DNA of 30,303 bases from JAEUOS01 sp964470865 (GTDB taxonomy: Bacteria; Pseudomonadota; Gammaproteobacteria; Burkholderiales; JAEUOS01): NCBI GenBank assembly GCA_964470865.1, contig CAYYFR010000056.1:1-30303 (forward strand), read 5' to 3'. Below the pieces are notes generated by a model, which saw only the letters and a list, made by a program, of their open reading frames with translations, did no database searches and was not told the DNA's origin. Below are positions 1 to 6,666 of this stretch, piece after piece. Position numbers and translations under genes: made by a program. Numbering within the stretch: the first letter of the stretch is position 1; each line of letters starts with the position of its first letter.

Positions 1-40
1 CGCACAGTTGCGGGGTTAACCCTGAGACCTATAGTTTTTG

Positions 41-69
41 TTGAATTATCTGCTCTCCAAACATAGAAA
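41..69 (+). promoter_or_regulatory. possible sigma70 promoter upstream of the BI-1 family gene
   Basis: TTGAAT (41-46) and TAGAAA (64-69) are separated by 17 bp. Each matches the consensus at four of six positions. The predicted transcript would start near 76 and give a leader of about 70 nt before the ATG at 145. This is a weak match and rests on sequence alone. Confidence 0.25.
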
Positions 70-112
70 ATCCATGCAACTTCCTGCAGATTTGGTAATC
101 TAATGTTTTGAG

Positions 113-124
113 CCGCAATTGCGG
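113..124. repeat. perfect 12-bp palindrome in the leader of the BI-1 family gene
   Basis: CCGCAATTGCGG reads the same on both strands and ends 6 bp before the ribosome binding site AAGGAG (131-136). It could be an operator or a small RNA hairpin near the start of translation. No regulator is encoded next to it, so its function is unknown. Confidence 0.4.
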
Positions 125-144
125 ACCTACAAGGAGACCTTGCA

Positions 145-840
145 ATGCAAGAGCAAAACGTAGCACCGATTGAGTTTGCCAATGTAGGTGTGGCGCAGCG
201 GACCAACCGCGTGCTGCGCAACACCTATATGCTGACCGCGATCGCACTGGTGCCGATGGCGCTGGGCGCTTTGCTGGGCTCGCAGCTTTCATTTGGGTTT
301 CTGCGCTCAAGCCCGATCATGGGCGCGCTGGGAATGCTGGCAGTCCTCTACGGTCTGATGTTTTTCATCCAGCGCAACCGCGAAAGTGGTGTCGGCATCG
401 CGCTGCTCCTGGTGTTTACTTCCGTGCTGGGCCTGATGACCGGGCCGTTGCTGCAAAGTGTGCTCAATTTCCGCAATGGCGGCTCATTGATCGCGTTTGC
501 CGTCATGGGCACCGCAGCGGTGTTCTTCGGCATGGCGGCTGTCAGTTCCTCGATCAAGAAACCCTTGACGGGGCTAGGCAAGTTCCTGATGATCGGCGGC
601 ATCATCCTGATCGTTGCAGTGATCGCCAACATCTTCCTGCAAATGCCGATCATCTCGCTGGTGCTGTCGGCGATGTTCATCCTGTTTTCTTCGCTGGTGA
701 TCCTGTGGCAACTCAATGCGATTGTCACCGGTGGTGAAGACAACTACATTTCGGCCACCTTGAGCCTGGTTCTCAGCATCTACAACATCTTCGTTTCACT
801 GTTGCAGATTCTTGGTGTGGTCGGTGGCAGCCGCGACTAG
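145..840 (+). CDS. Bax inhibitor-1/YccA family inner-membrane protein
   Basis: Predicted 231-aa integral membrane protein. After a soluble N-terminus of about 25 residues it is almost entirely hydrophobic, with about seven membrane segments. The last one carries the family's typical ending, in which an Asn-Tyr-Ile-Ser stretch is followed by LSIYNIFVSLLQILG and a short charged tail (GGSRD). This C-terminal YNIF..LLQILG signature and the length are typical of proteobacterial BI-1/YccA proteins. E. coli YccA binds and modulates the membrane protease FtsH, and other members act as calcium leak channels; the role here is inferred from family only. The start is fixed by a good AAGGAG 8 bp upstream of the ATG. 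It is a single-gene unit, transcribed toward rlmD and closed by a shared terminator. Confidence 0.85.
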   Translation: MQEQNVAPIEFANVGVAQRTNRVLRNTYMLTAIALVPMALGALLGSQLSFGFLRSSPIMGALGMLAVLYGLMFFIQRNRESGVGIALLLVFTSVLGLMTGPLLQSVLNFRNGGSLIAFAVMGTAAVFFGMAAVSSSIKKPLTGLGKFLMIGGIILIVAVIANIFLQMPIISLVLSAMFILFSSLVILWQLNAIVTGGEDNYISATLSLVLSIYNIFVSLLQILGVVGGSRD

Positions 841-855
841 TCGCATCTGCTGATT

Positions 856-883
856 AAAAAAGCGGCCTTCGGGCCGCTTTTTT
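856..883. terminator. bidirectional rho-independent terminator
   Basis: A 7-bp GC stem (AGCGGCC 861-867 with GGCCGCT 872-878) closes a TTCG tetraloop. It is flanked by AAAAA on the left and TTTTT on the right, which can extend the stem or act as the U-tract on either strand. It sits between the plus-strand BI-1 gene (stop at 840) and the facing minus-strand rlmD (stop at 883-885), so it can end transcripts from both sides. Confidence 0.9.
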
Positions 884-2211
884 CATGGGCACTCGAATAG
901 CGCGATCGATTCCACGTGCGAGGTGTGGGGAAACATGTTGACCACCCCGGCTGCCTTCAGGCAAAAGCCGAATTCACCGACCAGCATGCCGGCGTCGCGC
1001 GCCAGCGTTGCGGGGTTGCAGGAAACATAGACAATCCGGCGCGGCATGCGTTTAGGGTCGTCACGGCCAAGCGAGCAGATCGCCTTGAGCAGTTCGGTCG
1101 CGCCCTCGCGCGGCGGATCAATCAGGAGTTTGTCAAACCGGCCCCAGCCCTGCACGCTTTCGGTAGTGGCGACAAACAGGTTGGCCGCCTCGAAGCGGGT
1201 ATTGCCGGCCAGGCCGTTCAGCGCAGCGTTCTCACGGGCGCGCGCGACCAGCGGTTTGCTGCCCTCGACCCCCAGCACTTCACGTGCATGACGCGCGAGC
1301 GGCAAAGTGAAGTTGCCCAGACCGCAGAAGAAATCGCCGATGCGCTCATGCGGTTGCGGATCGAGCAGGCGCAATGCGCGCGATACCAGCGTGGCGTTGA
1401 TCTGGTGGTTGACCTGGGTGAAATCGGTGGGCCGAAACGGCATGCTTACCGCAAACGCGGGCAATTCATAGGTCATAGGCGGTGCATCCAGCGGCCACAA
1501 GGGGATCGCCGTCTCCGGCCCCGCAGTCTGGGTCCAAATCTGTACCGCATGGCACTCGGCGAAACTTTTGAGGCGGTCGGTGTCGGCTTCTGTGAGTGGC
1601 GCCAACAGGCGAAAAACCAGTACGTCGACGTTGCTGCCTACCGCCAGTTCGATCTGCGGCATGCGATCCCGAATGGTCAGGCCGGCGACCAGTTCACGCA
1701 GTGGCATCAGCAGATCGGCGATGCGCCTGGGCAGTACATGGCAATCGCGCATGTCGGCCACGAAACTGCTGCGGCGTTCATGAAAGCCGACCAGCACCCC
1801 GCCCTTCTTGGCCACATGTCGCACCGACAGGCGGGCACGGTAGCGGTATTCCCAGGCAGGCCCCTCGATCGGCCGCAGCATCAGGTCCGGCGTGACCCGA
1901 CCGATGTGCCGCAGGTTGTCTTCGAGCACGCGTTGCTTGATCGCCACCTGGGTGCGCACATCCGCATGCTGCATCGAGCATCCGCCGCACACGCCGAAGT
2001 GCGCGCAGCGCGGTGCCACGCGCGCCGACGAAGCATGAACCAGATGCGAGATTTGCGCATTTTCATACTTCTCGCGGCGTCGATACGGGGAAGCAGTGAC
2101 GCGCTCACCGGGCAATGCGCCATCGACGAAAATGACCTTGCCGTCGTAACGCGCGACCCCGCGCGCCTCGTGATCGACCGACTCGATTTCAAGTACTTCG
2201 GGATAAGTCAT
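883..2211 (-). CDS. rlmD: 23S rRNA (uracil-5-)-methyltransferase RlmD
   Basis: Predicted 442-aa SAM-dependent RNA methyltransferase of the RumA/RlmD family, which makes m5U in 23S rRNA (U1939 in E. coli). The N-terminal 55 residues look like a TRAM RNA-binding domain. The [4Fe-4S] ligands are visible as C69-x5-C75-x2-C78 plus C157. The C-terminal Rossmann fold carries FFCGLGNFTLPLA (SAM binding), IDPPREGA and the catalytic VSCNPATLARD, with the nucleophile near Cys398. The start was set at MTYPEVLE because family similarity begins there. The frame stays open for 50 codons upstream, but that stretch is low-complexity and overlaps the exonuclease gene. It lies 43 bp downstream of the exonuclease stop, probably in the same transcript, and ends on the shared terminator. 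Confidence 0.93.
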   Translation of the reverse strand: MTYPEVLEIESVDHEARGVARYDGKVIFVDGALPGERVTASPYRRREKYENAQISHLVHASSARVAPRCAHFGVCGGCSMQHADVRTQVAIKQRVLEDNLRHIGRVTPDLMLRPIEGPAWEYRYRARLSVRHVAKKGGVLVGFHERRSSFVADMRDCHVLPRRIADLLMPLRELVAGLTIRDRMPQIELAVGSNVDVLVFRLLAPLTEADTDRLKSFAECHAVQIWTQTAGPETAIPLWPLDAPPMTYELPAFAVSMPFRPTDFTQVNHQINATLVSRALRLLDPQPHERIGDFFCGLGNFTLPLARHAREVLGVEGSKPLVARARENAALNGLAGNTRFEAANLFVATTESVQGWGRFDKLLIDPPREGATELLKAICSLGRDDPKRMPRRIVYVSCNPATLARDAGMLVGEFGFCLKAAGVVNMFPHTSHVESIALFECP

Positions 2212-2254
2212 GTGCGCCTCACCCCAACTTGACGGGCCGCCTGCATCGGGCCGG

Positions 2255-3037
2255 TCATGCCACAGCTGGCCAGGCCGCGAGATATTCCTTCCAGTGCACC
2301 TGCGGCAAGGCAGACAGTGTGGCGCGCACCAGCGCCTCCTCGCGCGCATGGGCTTCGGCACTCAAGATGCCGCGCATCTTCTGGAAGCGCAGGAACACCA
2401 GGTAGGTATTGACGACGTCGGTCTCGCAATAGTCGCGAATCTCGCCCAAGCGACCAGCCCGATACGCACCCCACACCGCCGATCCGTCCATCCCCAGCTT
2501 GCCCGGGAAGCCGCACAGCTTGGCCAATGCATCCAGCGGTGCTGCGGCGCGCGACTGGTACAAGGCCAGCAGGTCCATCAGATCGAGGTGCCGCGGGTGA
2601 TAGCGCGAGATGTAGTTGTTCCATTTGAATTCGCGGTCATCGTCGCCCTGGTCCCAGTATCGATCCGCCACCACGCCGTGTACCAGTCCGCGATAGTGCA
2701 GCACCTGGGCGTCGAATCCCTGGCCATTCCATGACACCAGTTGCGGGGTGAACTTGTCGATGCCGTCGAAGAAGCGCTGGATCAGCGTACCTTCGGCATC
2801 GTCAGCGCAACCGATGCTCCATACCTTCCAGCTCTCGCCGGCACGCAGCACGCAGGAAATCGCGATCACCCGCTGCAGATACAGCGGCAGGAAATCGCTG
2901 CCGTTCTGCGCCCGGCGCTGGTGAAACGCGAGTTCGGCGACATCGTCGTCGGAAAGGTCTTCGGACAGGCCCTGCAGGCGACGCACACCGGCGATGTCGG
3001 GCACGGTTTCGATGTCAAACACCAAAACCGGGTTCAT
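2255..3037 (-). CDS. predicted 3'-5' exonuclease, PolB-type RNase H-like fold
   Basis: Predicted 260-aa protein with the DEDD exonuclease residues in order: Exo I FDIET (D8, E10), Exo II SWNGQGFD (D109) and Exo III YCETD (Y203, D207; the DEDDy form). This is the DNA polymerase B exonuclease-like family (PF10108), found as a stand-alone protein in many proteobacteria. Members are expected to degrade single-stranded DNA or RNA 3' to 5' with two metal ions; the true substrate is not known from sequence. The start MNPVLVFDIET puts Exo I near the N-terminus as in the family. No strong ribosome binding site is seen, and the ATG overlaps the TGA of a 38-codon frame from nlpD (ATGA), so translation may be coupled. 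It occupies the place after nlpD where rpoS is often found. Confidence 0.85.
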   Translation of the reverse strand: MNPVLVFDIETVPDIAGVRRLQGLSEDLSDDDVAELAFHQRRAQNGSDFLPLYLQRVIAISCVLRAGESWKVWSIGCADDAEGTLIQRFFDGIDKFTPQLVSWNGQGFDAQVLHYRGLVHGVVADRYWDQGDDDREFKWNNYISRYHPRHLDLMDLLALYQSRAAAPLDALAKLCGFPGKLGMDGSAVWGAYRAGRLGEIRDYCETDVVNTYLVFLRFQKMRGILSAEAHAREEALVRATLSALPQVHWKEYLAAWPAVA

Positions 3038-3150
3038 GCAACCAGCCCCATGCAAGGGAAAAGTGCGCAGGGTTGGTAGTGCCTGTGCCCGCGGACTGCA
3101 ATCACCGCGCGATACGCGCAGCGGGCCGGTGGCCGCGCGACCCGGGCCAT
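3034..3150 (-). CDS. possible 38-aa coupling ORF between nlpD and the exonuclease
   Basis: A 38-codon frame exactly fills the space between the two genes. Its ATG (3150-3148) overlaps the nlpD stop as TGATG, and its TGA (3036-3034) overlaps the exonuclease ATG as ATGA. The predicted peptide starts MARVARPPARCAYRAV, is basic and has four Cys. I recognise no family. The double overlap suits translational coupling, but a short open frame in GC-rich DNA can arise by chance, and the same DNA is also open in the exonuclease frame. Confidence 0.25.
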   Translation of the reverse strand: MARVARPPARCAYRAVIAVRGHRHYQPCALFPCMGLVA

Positions 3151-4085
3151 CAGCGCTGCTCCGGAAGGTACTTGAGCGGGTCGACCGGTTTGCCCTGGCG
3201 CCGGATTTCGAAGTGCAGCTTGGGCACATCCGAATCGGTGTTGCCCGCCTCGGCGACCTTCTGGCCACGCGTCACGTTCTGACCCTCCTTGACCAGGAGG
3301 GTGCTGTTGTGCGCGTAGGCCGAAAGAAACGTGTTGTTGTGTTTGATGATGATCAGGCGTCCATAGCCGCGCAGACCCTGGCCGCTGTAGACCACGCGCC
3401 CCGGCCCCGCGGCCAGCACCGGATCACCTACCTTGGCGGCGAGGTGAATGCCTTTGTTGGTGCCGTTTTCGGTGAACTGGCCGATGATGCGCCCGCTGGC
3501 AGGCCAGGCCCACGCTACCTCGTCACTTTCGGCGGGCCGGGCTGGCTCGACCGCTTTGGGTGCGGGCGCCTCGGCGGGCCTGGCTGCGACCACCGGAGGC
3601 GGCGCGCTGCGTCCGGAATCACGCTGCATTTGCGCCAGGGTTTCGTCTGAATAAGGCTTCTTGGCACCCGACGGTTCGGTGCGTGGACCCTGGACGCTTG
3701 CGCCAGGCGCTCCCGACTGCGCCCCAGGCTGGGTAATCGGCCGCACCACCACCCCCGATTCGGCCAGCGTCGCCGCAGGCGGTATCACCCGCAACACCTG
3801 GCCGATCTGGATCTGGTTCGGATTGGCGAGGTTGTTCCACGCCGCGATGTCGCGATAGTCATGGCCGTGGTCGAGCGCGATGCCATACAAGGTATCGCCA
3901 CGCTTGACGATATAGGTGCCGGCAGCGGCCAGCGCCGGCGGCGTCGCCGCCGGCGCCGCGGGCTTGGGCGCAGGAACGCCGGTGGCTGGCGCACGCTCGA
4001 TCACCGGCGCGCTCTGGCGCGACGAGCATGCGGCCAGCGCCAGCATGACCATCAAACACAAACCAAGACGCGCAATCGATTTCAT
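3150..4085 (-). CDS. nlpD: NlpD-like lipoprotein: LysM plus degenerate LytM (M23) domain
   Basis: Predicted 311-aa outer-membrane lipoprotein. It has a signal peptide ending in lipobox LAAC (lipidated Cys20), an Ala/Pro-rich linker, a LysM peptidoglycan-binding domain (about 57-101), a second Pro/Ala linker and a C-terminal M23/LytM domain (about 195-311). The zinc ligands are replaced: the usual HxGxD motif reads NKGIH and the HxH motif reads KLH. In E. coli NlpD the same loss marks a non-enzymatic activator of the amidase AmiC, and that role in daughter-cell separation is the likely one here. It starts 15 bp after the pcm stop, in the conserved surE-pcm-nlpD order. rpoS, which often follows nlpD and may be transcribed from within it, is absent here. 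A perfect 25-bp inverted repeat lies in the first linker. Confidence 0.92.
   Translation of the reverse strand: MKSIARLGLCLMVMLALAACSSRQSAPVIERAPATGVPAPKPAAPAATPPALAAAGTYIVKRGDTLYGIALDHGHDYRDIAAWNNLANPNQIQIGQVLRVIPPAATLAESGVVVRPITQPGAQSGAPGASVQGPRTEPSGAKKPYSDETLAQMQRDSGRSAPPPVVAARPAEAPAPKAVEPARPAESDEVAWAWPASGRIIGQFTENGTNKGIHLAAKVGDPVLAAGPGRVVYSGQGLRGYGRLIIIKHNNTFLSAYAHNSTLLVKEGQNVTRGQKVAEAGNTDSDVPKLHFEIRRQGKPVDPLKYLPEQR
3932..3956. repeat. perfect 12+1+12 inverted repeat inside nlpD
   Basis: The left arm (3932-3943) and right arm (3945-3956) are exact reverse complements around one T. The arms are made only of G and C and encode part of the Ala/Pro linker (about residues 44-52). In mRNA the ends could form a very stable hairpin. 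It may be a by-product of Ala/Pro codon use in GC-rich DNA. Confidence 0.7.
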
Positions 4086-4100
4086 GGGGTGTCCACCGTT

Positions 4101-4841
4101 CTACTTCTCGGTACCGGAAAGCATTGGCACAAAGCGCACTGTATCGAGCCGGGTTTCGATGAATCCGGCCACCCGGCGCTCGACGAGCAAAAGATGTTGT
4201 GCCTCGCGACCGACCGGCGCGATCAGCTTGCCGCCGCGCTTCAATTGCTTGAGCAAGTCCTCAGGCACCACAGGCGCAGCGGCGGCGACGATGATGGCGT
4301 CGAACGGTGCGGCCTGCTGCAAGCCGGCGTAACCATCGCCAAAAGCCAGTCGAACGTTGGCCAGGCGCAATGAGCGCAAATTGGCACGCGCCTTCTCGAA
4401 CAGGTTCTTGATGCGCTCAATCGAATACACCTCATCGCACACTTGCGACAACACCGCTGCCTGGTAGCCGCAACCGGTGCCCACTTCGAGCACGCGCGCC
4501 AGGCGCCCGCGCGCCGGCAATACCGCCTCGATCATGCGCGCAACGACGAAGGGCTGCGAAATGGTCTGCTCGAAACCGATCGGCAGGGCGGTATCCTCGT
4601 AGGCCCGGCTCCACAGGGCCTCGTCGATGAAGCGTTCGCGCGGAATGCGCGACAGCGCCCCCAGCACCGCTTCAGAGCGGATGCCCTGCTCGCGCAAGCG
4701 GCGCAGCAAGGCCAGACGAGGCGCGGTCGCAACCGCCCAGTCACCTTCATGAAGTACCCGGCCACCGCGCGGAGCAGACGACGGTGCGACTAGCGTCGCC
4801 GTCGGGAGCGTCGGTTTAGGCGCCAAGCCACGTGCGGACAT
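4101..4841 (-). CDS. pcm: protein-L-isoaspartate O-methyltransferase
   Basis: Predicted 246-aa SAM-dependent enzyme that methylates L-isoaspartyl residues in aged proteins, starting their repair. The substrate-site motif ALPIGFEQTISQPFVVARM and the SAM-binding motif LEVGTGCGYQAAVL are both clear, followed by FDAIIVAAAAP (post-II motif) and a C-terminal GGKLIAPVG. It is about 40 residues longer than the E. coli protein because of a Pro/Ala-rich N-terminal extension that runs back into surE: the ATG lies inside surE and the genes overlap by 26 bp. A later start is possible, but the first clearly conserved segment begins only around residue 40. It sits between surE and nlpD, the usual stationary-phase survival cluster. 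Confidence 0.92.
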   Translation of the reverse strand: MSARGLAPKPTLPTATLVAPSSAPRGGRVLHEGDWAVATAPRLALLRRLREQGIRSEAVLGALSRIPRERFIDEALWSRAYEDTALPIGFEQTISQPFVVARMIEAVLPARGRLARVLEVGTGCGYQAAVLSQVCDEVYSIERIKNLFEKARANLRSLRLANVRLAFGDGYAGLQQAAPFDAIIVAAAAPVVPEDLLKQLKRGGKLIAPVGREAQHLLLVERRVAGFIETRLDTVRFVPMLSGTEK

Positions 4842-5559
4842 GTTCCACCTGTTCGTAGTGCGTCAGGTCGACCTTGAGCGGCGTGACCGAAACATGGCCA
4901 CCGGCCACCGCATGAAAATCGGTGCCCGGCCCGTCGTCTGCCGCCGCGCCGGCCGGCCCCACCCAGTACACCGCCTCGCCGTGCGGATTGGTCGCCTTGA
5001 TCGCAGGTTCTGCCTCGTGACGCCGCCCGAGGCGGGTCGCGAGGATGCCCTTGACCTCGGACAGCGGCAGCGCAGGAAAATTCACATTGAGCAGTGGTGC
5101 TCCCCCCAGCGGCTGCCGGGCGGCGCGCGCCACCACTTCACCTGCGAAGTGCGCGGCGGCATCCAGATGTGCATAACCTTTTTGTGCCAGCGAAAACGCA
5201 ATCGCCGGAATGCCCAGCAGAAAGCCCTCCATCGCCGCGGCGACGGTGCCGGAATAAATCGTGTCCTCGCCCATGTTGGCGCCATCGTTGATGCCGGAGA
5301 CCACCAGATCCGGGCGGAAATCGAGAAAACCCGTAACCGCAAGATGGACGCAGTCGGTCGGTGTGCCGTTGACGAACCAGAACCCGTTGTAGCCCTTCCT
5401 GATCGTCAGCGGCCGCGACAAGGTCAGCGAGTTGGAAGCGCCGCTGTGATTCTGCTCGGGCGCCACCACTGTCAGCTCGCCCATGCCTTTCAAGGCGTCA
5501 ACCAGGGCAGCAAGACCGGGCGCCAGGTAACCGTCGTCATTGCTGACCAGGATTTTCAT
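4816..5559 (-). CDS. surE: 5'/3'-nucleotidase SurE
   Basis: Predicted 247-aa cytoplasmic metal-dependent nucleotidase that removes phosphate from nucleoside monophosphates and short polyphosphates. The N-terminal ILVSNDDGY supplies the metal-binding Asp8-Asp9. NHSGASNS supplies Ser39, and VSGINDGANMGEDTIYSGT supplies Asn91 and the following loop; family members often have Asn, Ala or other residues at the position after this Asn. Length is normal. The start at 5559 puts the DD motif at the usual position, though no good Shine-Dalgarno is seen. The 3' end overlaps pcm by 26 bp, which indicates co-translation. Confidence 0.95.
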   Translation of the reverse strand: MKILVSNDDGYLAPGLAALVDALKGMGELTVVAPEQNHSGASNSLTLSRPLTIRKGYNGFWFVNGTPTDCVHLAVTGFLDFRPDLVVSGINDGANMGEDTIYSGTVAAAMEGFLLGIPAIAFSLAQKGYAHLDAAAHFAGEVVARAARQPLGGAPLLNVNFPALPLSEVKGILATRLGRRHEAEPAIKATNPHGEAVYWVGPAGAAADDGPGTDFHAVAGGHVSVTPLKVDLTHYEQVEHVRTWLGA

Positions 5560-5625
5560 TGGGGAATGCTCGGTGAAGAATCCTCATTTTAACAAAGCGG
5601 CGCTGTCGAAAGCACCGGCGCCACT

Positions 5626-6591
5626 CTATTCGCCCTTGATATCGAGCTCGCGAATGATCCGTGTGTAGCGCTCGGCGTCGCGTTTGAGCACGCTGCCGAA
5701 CTGCGGCGCCGACACGTTGATCACCTCCACACCCATTGCATCCATGCGGGTGCGTACTTCGGGCAGTGCCATCGCCTTGTTGATTTCACCGTTAAGGCGC
5801 GTCACCAGTTCGGGGGCCATGCCGGCCGGACCAAAGGCACCGTACCAGACCACCAGTTCATAGCCCGGTACGGTTTCGGCCAGCGTCGGCGCATCGGCCA
5901 ACAAGGCCGAGCGCGTGGCCTCGGTGACCGCCAGCAGCCGCAGCTTCCCGCTTTTCACATGCGGCAAGGTTTGGGTGCCGGCCGAAAACAACACCTGGGT
6001 CTGGTTGGCCACTGTATCCAGCACCGCCGGCGCCCCGCCCTTGTAGGGAACATGCAACATCTGAATGCCCGCCAGCCGTTCCAGCAGCACCGCGCTCAAA
6101 TGGTTGGTGGAGCCGGTGCCTGCCGAGGCGTAGGCCAGCTTGCCCGGGTTGGCTTTGGCGTAGGCCAGAAATTCCCTCACGTTCCTGACAGGTACCGATG
6201 GATGCACCACCATCGTGTTGATCACATTGGCCATCAGAGCGATCGGCGTGAAGTCTTCGACCCCCTTGAAGGGCATGTTTGGCATCAAGGCCGGGTTCAT
6301 CGCATGCGTGCTCATCGACCCGATCAATAGCGTATAGCCATCGGGGCGCGCCTTGGCGACCAGATTGGAACCGATGTTGCCGGAGGCGCCGGCCTTGTTG
6401 TCAACCAGCACCGGCTGGCCCAGGGAGCGGGTCATCTGCTCGGCCAGGGCGCGCGCGAGGATGTCCGTCGAGCCGCCCGCCGCCCAGGGTACGATCAGCG
6501 TGATGCTGCGCTCGGGATAGGCAGCCAGCGCGGTTTGCGCACTCAGCGCAAAGGCAAGCAATAGAGGCAGGCGCAACAATCGATGCAGCAT
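5626..6591 (-). CDS. Bug-family periplasmic solute receptor (tripartite tricarboxylate transporter type)
   Basis: Predicted 321-aa secreted protein. It has a signal peptide of about 23 residues ending ALA-AYP, then the hallmark YPERSITLIVPWAAGGSTDIL segment, and later HVPYKGGAPA and LRLLAVTEATR typical of Bug/TctC receptors. These bind carboxylates, amino acids or other small solutes in the periplasm and pass them to TctA/TctB membrane partners. No tctA or tctB is nearby, so this is an orphan receptor, a gene type strongly expanded in Burkholderiales. The start was placed at MLHRLL because that gives a proper signal peptide and an AAGGA 10 bp upstream; 25 upstream open codons were dropped. 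It follows the gamma-glutamyltransferase-like gene by 75 bp and may share its substrate, but the ligand cannot be read from sequence. Confidence 0.9.
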   Translation of the reverse strand: MLHRLLRLPLLLAFALSAQTALAAYPERSITLIVPWAAGGSTDILARALAEQMTRSLGQPVLVDNKAGASGNIGSNLVAKARPDGYTLLIGSMSTHAMNPALMPNMPFKGVEDFTPIALMANVINTMVVHPSVPVRNVREFLAYAKANPGKLAYASAGTGSTNHLSAVLLERLAGIQMLHVPYKGGAPAVLDTVANQTQVLFSAGTQTLPHVKSGKLRLLAVTEATRSALLADAPTLAETVPGYELVVWYGAFGPAGMAPELVTRLNGEINKAMALPEVRTRMDAMGVEVINVSAPQFGSVLKRDAERYTRIIRELDIKGE

Positions 6592-6666
6592 GGAATGGGT
6601 GTCCTTGATGGATGAAAAAACGTCAAGCGGCATCTGCCGCCAACTGATGCGGCAGTACAGGTGCAT

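Noticed and set aside
916..2232. Open frame of 438 codons on the plus strand
   Set aside because: It lies fully opposite rlmD, has no family resemblance, and arises from GC-rich codon structure.
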